From Coix lacryma-jobi var. lacryma-jobi (Eukaryota; Streptophyta; Magnoliopsida; Poales; Poaceae), in NCBI GenBank assembly GCA_009763385.1, contig CM019830.1:91080649-91144648 (forward strand): a DNA stretch of 64,000 nt, read 5' to 3'. A program made the translations under genes and the position numbers. The notes beneath the pieces were generated by a model. The model was not told the origin of the DNA, did no database searches, and was given only the letters and a program-made list of their open reading frames with translations. Below are positions 20,062-32,107 of this stretch, one piece after another (within the stretch, counting starts at the first letter, position 1; each line of letters begins with the position of its first letter).

Positions 20062-22170
20062 TACTTATCCACTTGGGAGGTTAACCACTTGGGTTTCGAA
20101 ATTTCTCCCCCTTGATGATTGAATTGACAAAGACTAAACACAAAGAGATGGTTTGAGATACCAAAACAGAAAACTTGGTCCCCAAAGATTTGGGCAACGG
20201 CTCAACGCAACCAAGCAAAGGATCGGAGCAACAACTCATAAAAGAGCAAAACTCGATCACACAGAGCGAAAGACTTGGTTCCAAAAGACATGGGCAACGG
20301 CTCGACGCAACCAAGTCAAAAATGAGCTAGCCCTCAAGAAAAGGCAGAAAATGGCTCAACACCACTAGCTCAAGGCTCGATACCAATTGAGGCTGAATCA
20401 ACACATAAGAATGGAAAACTGCTAGTTCCTCAAGATAGAGGCACAGAGGCTCAACACAACTAGCAGAAGACTCGATACCAATCACAAGCAGCCAAAAATT
20501 GGTGAAAAGAGCTAGTTCCTCAAGACAGAGGCACATAGGCTCGACACAACTAGCTGAAGGCTCCATACCAATCGAAAATACCAAGCAAAAACTACTAGTC
20601 TCTCAAGAGAGAGGCAACAATGGCCCAACACGACTAGAAGGCTCGATACCGATTAAGAAAAACACAAAGAGAAGCTCAACACTAAATGGAGCACAAACAC
20701 TCGGAGCACGCGGAGAAGTAGCAAGACAAAAGCGACTCCTCCTGAAGGTAAGCCTACACACAAAGGCTATGCACCAAAGCTCACTATGAAGGATACCAAT
20801 TGAAACACATAAAAGAGCTATACCAATTGAAGAACATAAAAGAGCTAAACTCCCCCTAGCTCAAAGCTCTCCCCAAAATGCATGACTCTCCCCTTTTGAG
20901 CCAACACTCAAGCTCCCCCTTGCAAACAACTTCTCCCCCTTGACAAAAGGGAACATGCTGAGGGGTTTTGACATTTCTCCACAAAGTTGACACAAACACA
21001 AGACAAGTCAACAACCAAAAGCATATGGGGGTGATCACAAGATGTATCAGAGCTTGGGGTATGTACACTAAGCTAAAAATGCATGATACGCACAATGCTA
21101 CAGCTTCAAGTGTATAGCAATCAGAATGAAAAGATGCTCAAAAGGGTGCTACCCTGAAAGTGTAGCAATCAATACAAATGCTAGCAAAAGCTCAAACTGA
21201 TCAAATGAATACGAAATATGAACAATTAAGCATATGAGCAGTTTTAAGCCATTTGAAAAGGAGTCCACCACTAAAATAACACTTAGCATGAATAGATAGG
21301 AAATCGAGCAAGTGCTAACTCAAGTATAAAAGGTGAACTACCCCTAGCAAAGTTCAATCATCATGCAATAGAATGAAGCATAAACTTGTGTTATTTTCAA
21401 TTTTTTATCGGAGATTGCAGCGCTATTAACACAAGTTTATATTAAAAGCATGTGATTGCGAGAGGTTAAAAACATGGTCATTGCCTAACTTTTCAACCGG
21501 GCTAAGCCTATGCAATAAAAGCAATCAGAAGCTTGAAGCACCGGTTTCGGTCTTACACTACATGGCTCAAGTTTAACTCAAAAGTGCAATGAGAAACAGT
21601 CTCGATACCGTGAGGTGCTGACACATGCAATCCCATCTCGATCTTTTCAATTCACTTAGACTTGGATCAAATTTTAGCACAAGGTAAATATGAACAATCC
21701 AAGCAAGTGAATGACTCAATGCAAGAGACATAGCAACCTAGCATACAAAAGATAGCACAAGTGATCTCAACACATCCTACCCATGCTAGTTGCCACTCTC
21801 AATGGTGAACAAATTAAAGGTTTCACAGTTGATTAATCAAGTTAACCATTTGCAAAAATAGCTTAGCTCATAACATGTATCAAGTGATCAAAAAGAACCT
21901 AGGCTACAAGCATCATCATGAATAAACAGGGCATACCAAAAAGAGCATAATCTCATTCTCATTGTTCTAAACATGAAGCTTTAAAATGCACTAGAATACA
22001 TGATGAAATGCATGCAAAAGCTAGTCTATCAAAGACAAAACAAAACTAGCCTAAAAAGGAAAACCCAAAACAAAAGGGTATCGGAGAAGTCAAACTAAGA
22101 TACAACAGGCAAAATGCTTCCCCAACTAAAAGGGAAACACACATCAAACTCACAAGCGAAGAGCCAGGAA
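20062..22170 (-). other. 3' noncoding region of the SIRE-related element, right of the nested insertion
   Basis: No coding frame is supported. The stretch holds about five copies of the CTAG-bounded unit with CCTCAAGA..AGAGG (20330-20640), repeated CTCCCCCTT blocks (20105, 20920-20940), and an AT-rich part (20860-22080) that aligns by eye with 11000-12060 of the nested element. Confidence 0.65.
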
Positions 22171-22179
22171 ACGCTCAAG

Positions 22180-22590
22180 CGACAGCCAGCAAAATCCACA
22201 TCGAAAAGACCACATAGGAAAAAGAGGTCAAGGAAGAAGAGTACCAAAACCCGAACTCAGAAGTGTGTCGGAGGTACCTCATGAAGCGCATGACCGCCTG
22301 CTGGTGTGATACCCGAGGGGACGCCTGAATCTGCTAAACTCCAGGGCGCCTGCCTTGCCGAAGTCGTCTCCCCCTCGCCTGATGCTATCGCTCCCACAGG
22401 TGCAACTAGTGCTCGCTGGAGATGCTGCTTGAACGGAACCCCAAGTCGTGGAAGAAGTGGGATCGGGCCGGGTCCGTGAGCCGAAATGCTCTCTCCAGGC
22501 TCCTGTTCTCCTGCACACTCAAAGGCAGAAGAAACCACAAGGCATTGTCTCGTCCAGTGTGACCTCAAGGTTCTCACAAAACGGTTAGTC
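22180..22590 (-). pseudogene. Remnant of pol in the SIRE-related element
   Basis: The part 22180-22330 resembles 12505-12650 of the intact element (RT to RNase H boundary, with shared CCCGAACTCAG and GGTACCTCATGAA-like text). The part 22340-22590 resembles the integrase-RT linker at 13735-14040 (GTGAGCCGA, GCACACTCAAAG, CGGTTAGTC). Everything between and upstream in pol is missing. This shows that the element arose from an autonomous SIRE by internal deletions, not by independent assembly. Confidence 0.6.
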
Positions 22591-23310
22591 ACATAAAAGC
22601 ATAAGGTGAACTCTCAACAAAAAGAGGTCTACCTATGAATGATACCACAAGGAGATCTGAATTCAATCTAGACATGACTACCATGCAACAGGATAAAGCA
22701 CTATGGAGCAAAATGCAACCTAAAGACATGATCAACCCAAACACAGCCTAAACCTCAACACATGCTACAATGCAAGATAATGATAGCAATAGATCCAAAA
22801 GCATGTAACATGATAAAATTGTGGAAAGGCTAGTGCTCAAACTAATCATATCAACAGGGTACATGTAGCTTACCAAAACTAGCACCTGAGAAGTGACACC
22901 TAATGAACATCATACCACTACAAATAAAGCTCATGGAGAAGTATGGTAAAGCATGACATAATGTTCATGAGGATCACAAACTAGCATGAAAAGTGGAATA
23001 GCCACCAAAGATGTGCACAAGGCTAGCATGACATGATATTCAAGATAGCACATGCTAGTCTACATCAAAACATGATACAAAGAAAAATGTACATGTAAGA
23101 ACTATACAAGTGAGCACATGGTAGTCCATCTCATACCACAAGAAAATAGAACATGAATGTACAGGGTATGAGTGTATAAGAATGCTCACCGAGTAGCAAA
23201 AACCTCTTTGGAGGCAAATCTAAGCGGGGTGTAGAGAACCATCAACTCTTGATCACATCTAGAAGATCAAGCTCCATCAGGCGCATGTTCTCCACCCCGC
23301 GTCCTCATAT
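22591..23310 (-). other. Unassigned internal segment of the SIRE-related element
   Basis: This AT-rich stretch has many ACATG and ATGATA words and no frame with a recognisable domain. It lies between the pol remnant and the end of the gag-like region. Confidence 0.4.
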
Positions 23311-25327
23311 CTACACACAAGAGGACAAAGTAACCCGAGTCTTGGATCTCGAAGGGTTAGCAAGCATGTACTTGGGAACCCAAGACTTGGTCACAAAACT
23401 CAACTTGTCTTGTGGGTTAGCATGATGCAAATGTTGGTTCAAATGCAATTTTGAAACACCCTTGGAAGCATTCCTCAAAAGGACAACTCGAGGAGAAGAA
23501 CGAGTTGTACCACGAGAAAGGAGGCAAACATCTTCCAAGGTTTTTGTAGAAGAACCAATAGAAGCACCATGAAAAGCATGACGTGGACCAAGAGAAGAAG
23601 CACTAGAAGCATGTCCACGACCATGGCCTATCCCACTAGAAAAGGAGTCATAAAACCCATCAACAAAGAGGGGCTTCTTACTAGGAGCACAAGCGTTCAT
23701 GCCATGAGAAGGGCTATGAACCCCCATCTTCCTAGAGGAGCGAGCTTGGCGCAAATGTTTGGCACGCCGATAGCAAAAGCTTTCTTGATGCCCATCTTTC
23801 TCACAAAAAGAGCAATGGTACAAAGGCCTACTGGAAGGCACACCATTCTCCGACAAGTGAGAAGTCCCTTGGGACTTAGAACAAGAAGGATCAACTACCA
23901 ACTTGGTGCCAACACTAGGAGCACACGTGCCATGGGAAAGGCTATGCGGCTTCCTAAAAGCCTTAGCTCGAATTCATCGCTCGTGTTTGACACGACGGAA
24001 AAAAAAATCGAATGAGTGTCCATCCTTCTTGCAAAAGGTGCAATGGAAAACTGGATTGGGAGAACGAGTCCCAAAAATATGAGAAGCACCCTTATCAAGA
24101 GAAGTCCCTTGGACATCACTCGAAGAAACAGCAAGGTTAGGAGTAGCTATGAAAGAGCTATCTGAAACCTTGGCACAAGTGCTATCGTCAAAAGACTCAC
24201 GCGCAACATAAGAACTCAACTCCGGTTGCAAAGATGCAGACATGGAAACATCAACATTGGAGTTGGAAGAATTGCGTGACTCAAACGACTTAGCACAAAA
24301 GCTCTTGCATCTTTTGGCTAAAACCTCATTTTCAAACATGAGGCGGTCACAAGTACCACAAGGAGTGTTTCTCAAGTTTTCCATCTCCTTTTCAATGCAC
24401 TCGGCATATGTGGTACGCAAGAGCTCAATCTCCTTCTCAAGGTTGGCACTCATATCATTGTGCTCAACCAACTTAGCGCTCATATCATCGCGCAAAACTT
24501 TCAAAGCCAAGACTTCTTTTTCTGAATCAATGCATGATGTGGACATGAAAATCGGTGGAAGGAACATCACCATTCTCATCAAGCAAAGAATCATGAATAG
24601 CACAAGAATTAAGGCAAGCATTTTTATTCAAAGAGCACAAGCTACAAGGCCTAGAATTTATCTCATCAATTTCAGCCCTAGCATGCTCAAGTTCATCGAC
24701 ACATGTGGTGTGAGTTAATTTTAATTTATTAATTTCAGCAAGCAAAGACTCACAAGAAACACATGGTAACAAAGCATTTGACTTAAGCAAGGTTATTTCA
24801 GTTTTAGCACATTCAAGATCCTTGCACAAGTCAATGCAAACTAAGCATGGTTTGGAAGCATTGGATATCAACATTTCATTTTCAGATCTTAAGCTAGCAA
24901 GAGAAAAGCATAGCTCATCATTCTTCCTAACCATGTCACTACAAGAGGTGCAAGGTGAAGATGCACTAGACTTCCAATGAAAAAGACCATTTTTTAGCCT
25001 AGTGATGGAGCAATTCAACTTCTCAATCTTTCTACGCAAGGTATCACAAAGCTCATCATATCTAACATTATCATCACAACAAGCTTCAAATCGTTGAGAC
25101 AAAGCCCCAAGACTAGCAACAAGTGTACCTTTCTTGGCCTTGCCAAGTTCACGTACAAGATCCTCCGTTGAATGCTCATCATCTCCTAGAAAGTCCAGCA
25201 AAGCCTCCACCTCTCATTCCGTCTCAAGAACCGCACTCCTCCTTCTTGCCAAAATGTCGTCCTCGGTCGCATGTCCAAGAATCAAACCTAAGGACAAAGA
25301 CACACTAGAAGAAGAGCTTGGTGCCAT
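23311..25327 (-). pseudogene. Gag-like protein of the SIRE-related element, broken
   Basis: A likely ATG at 25327 opens a frame that meets a TGA about 37 codons later (near 25216), then continues as 25210-24527, 24621-23974 and 23901-23311 in shifted frames. The middle is charged and coiled-coil-like with repeated CxxC pairs (PCTSC, PCLVC, PCVSC), as in the middle of SIRE gag. One CCHC knuckle is intact (CSFCEKDGHQESFC, near 23800). Another (CTFCKKDGHSFDFF, near 24050) has lost its last cysteine. The N-terminal gag domain beginning DGTNYAYWK is absent. The product would be particle-associated at best. Confidence 0.65.
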
Positions 25328-25459
25328 CTCCAAAAGTACTGTTAGTGTTAGCCAAAACACAAGCTCAACACCTCGACAAGCAAAGTCAGAAACAAAACCG
25401 CTCTCAAAAGGTCGCCTTCGTGGATCCGGAACCGGTTAAGGTAGAGAGATCCTTAACTG

Positions 25460-25471
25460 GCTCCGATACCA
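25460..25471 (-). promoter_or_regulatory. Primer binding site of the SIRE-related element
   Basis: TGGTATCGGAGC on the minus strand starts two bases from the 5' LTR end at 25474, the same spacing and the same variant base as in the two autonomous-type SIRE elements. Confidence 0.8.
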
Positions 25472-25473
25472 AT

Positions 25474-28002
25474 TGAAGGACCGAATTGGCGACCAGAGGG
25501 GGGGGGGGGGTGAAAGGGAGCCTCAAATTTCTTCTCGAGAAATGATGGCCCTTGTCCCAGAAAATCACCCCAAAAGCGAAGACTCAAACAACCAGTGAGT
25601 TCACGACCTACGAATAGGTGGATGCCCTAGGAGATGTCCTAGAGGTACAGTGGAACTGCTGAAGAACCCCCAAAACCAAGCGCCAAAGCAACGGGGCAAA
25701 ACTGCACAAGCAAGCTCCTAGAACAATCGAACCTCCGATAACGGAACACCCCACTCCTATGGAGAAGAGGAAAGTGTTCGACCAAAAATACTTAGGCCAA
25801 CTGGTGGAAAAAGTACCTTGGAAATATCCTTATGAAGGTATAAAACTAACACAACAAACGGATCTCAAATCGGAGCTCGAACGCAAAAGATACGGACGCT
25901 AGAACCGTCGAAACTCCGAAAGAGGAACACTTAACTCCTATGGAGAAAAAGGAAGTGTCCGACCAAAAATACTTTGACCAATGGTGTCAAAAGTACTTTG
26001 GAATTATCCTTAAGAAGTTAGAAAACCAACGCAACAAACGGATCACAAATCGGAGCTCGTACGCAAAAGATACGGACGAAATCAGCAAAACTGTGTAGTC
26101 GCGGACTGTCCGCTAGTGAAACGCGGACTGTCCGCTATTGAACCCCGGACAGTCCGGGAATGAGTCCCGGACAGTCTGCCGTTCAAAAATAAAAACAGCG
26201 ACCTCGCTGCCCATGAAGAGCCCCGACCCCTGGACAGTCCGGGGATGAGTCCCGGACAGTCCGCCACTGTCCAGAAAGCCCAAAAACAGCTCGGGACAAA
26301 ACCAAAATCGAATGGATCTTCACCAAATCGAACGGGGCTGCAACCAAACTTCTCCCAAGTATTCTTCTACGTGTTGGGAAGCTAATCCTAGGATATCATC
26401 GCTCCAAACCAACTAATCCATGAGAAATCGGAAGAAGAGTAGAAAAGGGGGAAGAACGAAGAACGAACGCGATTTTGACCCGATCTATGTGCTCGTGAGG
26501 TTAGAGGGGAAATCCTTCGGTGGAAAGAAGGAGCTCACGACATAGAACAATTTGATTCAAATGGAATCGCAAATCGTCGCTCGGAGTGGGAGAACGAGGC
26601 AAATCTCTGAGAAGGGAAAAACGAAAACGCGAAGAACAAAAACGCGATTCGTTCCAAATTGCAGCCAACAAAGAGGAGGGGCAAAATTGATCCTTGGATT
26701 GCTACTGGATGAAGAATTGTGTAGCACTCTCTATCGGGTTACAAGCCACTCCTTGCAACACAAAGCGTGGATGGCGAAAAGCTCAAGATCAAGAGTCGGT
26801 CTCTCCTCTCACCCTAGCCTCCTCTCACCTAAACAAAATGAGAGTGACACCTCCAAGGATAGCTGTCCAACACAGCCCCTTCATCTATATATAGGCGCAC
26901 GTCCAAATGACACAAACGCCCTAACATGAAGTACTAACCCAAATACCCCCTAGGGGTAAAACTGTCCAACTCTGGCAGTTTCCATCCGACGGCCACGCGC
27001 CTTCTCATCCTTCGCTTCGCCTCGACGCAAGCTCCAGGATGCCGCCACGTGCCGTCACCGTCGACCGCCGCGCCTTCTCACCGATAGCTTCACCGCAACG
27101 CAAGCCTCTCGGTGCCGCCACGCGTCGACCGTCCTTTTGGACCTTCCCCCGGTTTTGAGGCCCAAATCGGGAAACCTGCCAGCCCAGGTTTTGAGGCCCA
27201 AATCTGGAAACCGTCCACCCCGAGTTTTAAGGCCCAAACTCGGAAACCCGCGAGCCCAGGTTTTGAGGCCAAAACCTGGAAACCGTCCATCCCGAGTTTT
27301 GAGGGCCAAACTCGGAAACCGGCCACCCGAGTTTTGAGGCCCAAACTCGGAAACCATCGAGGGTAGCTTTTTGAGGCTCAGCTACCGAACCCGCACCGTA
27401 GATGGGATGTGGTTCGCACACCTCGACCACCGGCACCGATGCCGATGCATGTCCAGCCTCCACACCGGGCACAACGCCTTCGCCTTCCTTCTTGACTTGG
27501 CCGACGACACTTGCGCCGCACACAAGCCCGTGTCCGACCTCACGCCAAGTGCCACGACGCCATCGTCTTCGTCCCGACTCGGCCGATGCACCGCACATCC
27601 CCATGTGCTCTCGCTCGCCGATGCCACGTGCCAGCTACCACAGCTAGTCCTCTGGCCTCTTGGTCTATCGGTCCAAGCCTCACGTTCACCCTTCACCGCT
27701 CTGGGTACATCGGCATGGCACGTCCGCCGCACGGCACGCCTATCCTTCACCGCTCCCGGTCCGTCGGCACGGCACGTCTCTACTTGAACTTCACCTCGCC
27801 ATCGACCATTATATCCGAGCTCAACACCTGCACATCAACACAACCAAGAGACACATGTTGTACACGCACACCAACACAGAAACACCACAACTCAACGCCA
27901 CCGGTTAGTCATAAACATTAAGCGCATAGTGAATAATGACTCAACCGGGAAAAGCCTCAAACCTTCCTCATCAAAGTCAATCATTCATCATATATGTTCT
28001 CA
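25474..28002 (-). repeat. 5' LTR of the SIRE-related non-autonomous element
   Basis: It matches 5556-8084 from end to end. The G-run is 13 long. CGGACAGTCCG-type palindromes lie at 26100-26270, a TATA box CTATATATAG at 26885-26894, and the hairpin array at about 27145-27355. Confidence 0.9.
26885..26894 (-). promoter_or_regulatory. LTR TATA box (5' LTR)
   Basis: CTATATATAG stands at the position equivalent to 6967-6976. In the 5' LTR this would drive the genomic RNA of the element. Confidence 0.6.
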
Positions 28003-28168
28003 GCCGAAAAGCGTGGCTTCAATCGGGTGCCCAGACAGTTTGAAATCCAGAGACGTGCCAGTCGGTTTGACCTGAAAACCAACAAGGGATAAAACTGTGA
28101 GAATAAAACTAGAACAAGCCGGGTGAGACCAGACAGTTCCATATTTACGGCCTTGAAGCCAATCACAA

Positions 28169-31100
28169 TGTAACACCCCTGGTGTTTAATTATAATTAAC
28201 CTGTCATGTCATCATCTTAAGCATTAATCATTTCTGTGATGCATTTGAATTGCTTAATTGCTATGCTTGATCCCTTTTCAAAACCCTTTTTGCCCAAATT
28301 TTACTTTAAGGACAAAATGGTAATTTCACCTCTGTGTCTAGTTCTTTGTATTCTTCTTTCAGTTTCGTGCTTTGATGTTTTGTTGTGCTGACCAAAGTTC
28401 AAAAATCAGAATCTGATTTCAAATCTCTTTGCAAAAACCCTGATTTCCAATTTGTAGTTTTACCCCTCTTTTAATACTTCAAAAACTATTCAAAATTTGG
28501 AGTTGGTTCAAAAAGCAAAGTTGTAGATCTGGTCAAGAGGAACAACTTTGGTATTTACAGATTTTCATGTTGCAGTACAAAATGTTGAGTTATTTCAAAT
28601 TCATTCAAATTCCAATTGTTGTCCCCTTTTCAGTTTTCAAAATTTGTTCAAAACCTAATGAGTTTCAGGAAAAGTGTATAATAGCAAAGTTGTAGGTTTT
28701 GATAAAAGGAACACCTTTCATGTTTACAGATTTTCATGTTTTAGTTCAAAATCAAAAGTAATTTTGAATTTATTAAAATCCCAAAAGTGTTCCCTTTTCT
28801 GTTTTCAAGTTTAATTCAAAACTGTTTGGATTTTGAAAATGTTCGTTTTGACAAAGTTGTAGATTTCTTTTTTCTAAACAACTTTGGTGTTTTGAGTTTT
28901 TGTTGCTCAATTCAACTTTTGGCAGTAGTTTGCAAAATACAAAAACCAGTTCAAAAGTCAACCTAGACCCTACTCCTGTTCATGGCTGATGAGTGCGAAC
29001 GCGCCTGGCAGCCTCACCCGAAGCCGACCCGTCGCCATCGACCAGAACCGCGCCATCATACCGTTCTGCGCAAAAGCGCTGACTCTCGGCGTCCCCCACA
29101 GTGCCCAGCAAGCTACCGCCGCGTGGACGAGCCGCGCTCTCGGCCCCTACCTTCGCCTCGTCCGAGCCCCAACCCCGCGCAGCGCCAAACCCGGCCGCTC
29201 CGTCCCGTGTCGCCCAAGGCCGACGCCAGCGCTCGATCGCCCGGACCCCCTACCGTCCTTGCCCAGACCCCCACCGTCCTCTTCGCCCGGACCCCGGCAT
29301 CACCCCGCGCCTATAAAAGCCACCGAGCTCTCCTTTGCCACCACCAGCACTTCCTCGCTAACCCCGGCAGCACCAGCACCCGCCGAAGCCGCCACTACCT
29401 TCGCCTTGAGCTCTCCCACCTCCCTGAACCACCGCTCTCGCCCCTCCATCCTTTCCTTCGCCGGCACAGCAGCTTCTCTCCAACCCCGGCGAACCGACCA
29501 AGCCCAACCCTCAACCCTCGAACCACACAGCCCCGAGCCTCACCCTCGAGCATGCCTGCGAGCCGCGCCCCTCGAGCAGCCGAGCCCCACCCTCGGAAAG
29601 TTAGCCGAGACCCCCCTCGGAAAGTTAGCCGAGGCCGCCCTCAAAAAAACTTAGCCGCGACCACCCTCGGAAAGTAGCCGAGCCTCACCAAAGCCTCGCC
29701 ACCGTCGAGATCCGCCTCGCCGAGCCGTCCGCCTCGCCGAGTCTCCGAACCAGGCCTCGGCCAGACGACCGTTTCTCCGTATCGCCCGAGCCTCCTGGCC
29801 CGGTCTCGGACGAACGAAGCGTCTCCGCTTCGCCCGAGCCCGCGTCTCCGCCTCGCCCGAGCCAAGTCTCGAGCGAGCGTGCCTTCTCCGCTTCGCCCGA
29901 GCCCGCGTTTCCGTCTCGCCCGAGCCTCCCAGTCAAGCCTCAGGACGAGCGACGTTTCCGTCTCGACCGAGCCCTAGCCGAGATCCCGAGCAGCGCGTCC
30001 GCCGCCGCGTCTTGTCAGGCAAGCGTCCCGTCGCGCACAGTGCGTTTTTCCTTTTTCCTTTTCTTTTAGCAAATGTGAATAGTGTTTCCTTTTCTTCTTT
30101 TTGTGTGATTTTCTGTGTTGCTCCTAAAATTCTGAAAATTTAATGGTAGACTCTTTACACCTTGTAGTATTTTAGAAAAATAAGAAACTTGACTTTTCTG
30201 CAACAATTAAAAAATGAAAAATCTCCCTTTTAATTAATAAATGGATAGTTTTAGATTTTTTAGAAAATCATGTATAGCTCCATAGGTTATGAAATTTGTT
30301 CTGTTAACTAGTTACACCATGATGAACCTATGAGATTAATTTGGAAAATTTTGGAGCAACTGTACAACACAACCTTTTAAAATGAATTAGGAAAAATAGA
30401 AAGTTTTGTCCTGTGTTGTTTGTTCATGTCAGCATCCTCATAAGCATACATCATTGCATCCGTATAGTAACCGAAGCAGAAGGAATCAACGTCAAGCCAG
30501 CCGCCGACGAACCTACCCCGAAGTAACCTCGAGCTCCGACTCCTGCAGTCCGCCCTCGAGCCCGCTCTCTTTAAGGCAAGCCCCGGTGCATTTAACCCTT
30601 CCATTTATAAAATGTTTTCCTTAAATGCTTTTGAGTTAAACTACTGCATTAGGTTATAGGAGTTGTGTGATGACCTATTACCTGCATTATTTACCTCCAC
30701 CAGAAGATCCACCAGCCCTGCTTTAAAACTTTTTGCAAAATGCTTAGTGATGCTATACTATAGATTTGCAATAAAATGCCATTTTCAAAAGTGTGATCAC
30801 TGAAAGAATCTTTATGGGAATTTGGCTTTACTTCTCGTTCGATGACTGCTTGCCTAGCTAGCATGTGGTCATTGTCGAGAAGAGGTTGTCCGCGCGTACG
30901 GTGCCGTCATGTTGTAGTCCGGGACTCAACAGTTGACACCGACCGGGACAGGGTTGAAAAACTGACAGGACTATTACGCTTGGGTGAGATATGACCAAGG
31001 TATAGTTCTGGCTGGAAAATTAGGGACCATCCGTATGGGGGCCTGCTGGCCAAGACTTGCAACTATTCACATACTACGGAAAGCTCTGGCTCCGAGAAAT

Positions 31101-32083
31101 CCATTATTGGACCGACAACCGCGCACTGGGAGTGGAGAGATGGCGGAAGTAGCATGTACCCACGTGGGTTAGAGTCCCGGATTGGAGTGGTGTACTGTAC
31201 TTCCGGGTGGCGTAGGACCGGGCCCAATCTTGGAGGAATCGTGGAAGACGAGTTGGCATATGCAAGCTTGGGTGCTACATATGCAGTGTGAATAGGGATC
31301 CTCAGCTGAGTATTCTTTATCCGGATTAACGTTGCTCCTCGGTTATCCGGATTAACGTTGCTCCTCGGTTAACGAGTGGTTCTCAACTAGGAATGTTTTG
31401 AAATGTAAAATGAATCATGGTCAATGAAGAACTGAGGAATACTTGAACCTTTCCAAAATAAAAACAAGTTTTACAAGATTTTTTTTTCTGCAAACAGGAC
31501 CTGTACTCTTGGGTTAGAGTCCCGAGGTGCTTGTTGCTGGCGGAAAAACTCAAAACGCTTTTTCTGCAAATTTCTCGATCTTGTTCAAGCCTTACCTAAG
31601 CCTTTCATTCCTGAGTCTCCTCCCCTTTTTCTTTGTCGGGTAAGTCTTGTTGAGTACCCCAGTACTCAGGGTTTGTTAACCCCTGTTGCAGGTTTCTAAT
31701 AGGCGGCGTTGATCCTGATCATGTCAGTGGGCTTGACGTGATCTGGTTGTTCCTCATCTCCAACTTAGGTACTCCGCCTAAGTGTGGTTCTGTAATACTA
31801 CTCTACTTCCGCAACACCAGTTATTTTTATGTAAAAGTAACATCTTCATAATTTGTAAAGTTTATCTATCTTGCTTCCGCACTCCGATGGTATTTTGTAC
31901 CAACTGTTGTAATGTTGTGATTAATCCAACCTTCATGATGATGGTCCTGTGGCTCGTGGATAATTCGGGGTCTCCGCAGGGACACCCGACGGATCATTCC
32001 AGTAACGTGTTTCATTTGCACAGTCATTGGGCTCCGTATGACGATGACGTATGCAGGTGGGCCACATTATTCGGAGGTTCTGC
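28169..32083 (+). repeat. Long Gypsy LTR of Tekay/Del type, apparently solo
   Basis: It opens with TGTAACACCCCTGGTG at 28169, followed by an AT-rich part with repeated AAAGTTGTAGAT and ACAACTTTGG words, a GC-rich part (28980-30020), and a TATA box at 29312. Very long LTRs with this start are typical of the Tekay/Del lineage in grasses. No primer site or coding region follows, so it is a solo LTR or a truncated end. CACAA stands at 28164-28168 and again at 32084-32088, which would be a target duplication if the LTR ended at 32083. That end lacks the canonical CA, so the right border is uncertain by about 10 bases. Confidence 0.6.
29312..29318 (+). promoter_or_regulatory. TATA box of the Tekay-type LTR
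   Basis: TATAAAA is preceded by a CCCCGCGCC stretch and followed by GCCACCGAGCTC. It lies about 1.1 kb inside the LTR, on the strand expected from the TG start. Confidence 0.55.
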
Positions 32084-32107
32084 CACAACACAGCTATAGA
32101 AGTTGTC

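Larger units (their letters stand above)
5556..28002 (-). mobile_element. Non-autonomous SIRE-related Copia element, internally deleted
   Basis: Two LTRs (5556-8084 and 25474-28002, both 2.53 kb) enclose a gag-like region and pol remnants. The flanks read GCCGG (5551-5555) and GCCGA (28003-28007), which is a five-base target duplication with one change. The 5' LTR is followed by a tRNA-iMet-type primer site with a 2-base spacer, and the 3' LTR is preceded by AAGGGGGAGAT. A complete SIRE element (8407-20056) is nested in its 3' noncoding part. Most of pol is gone, so mobility would have depended on a related autonomous element. Confidence 0.85.

Noticed and set aside
28982..29677. Pro- and Arg-rich frames of about 230 residues in the Tekay-type LTR
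   Set aside because: Two frames overlap with similar composition on the same strand in a GC-rich LTR part. This is composition, not a gene.
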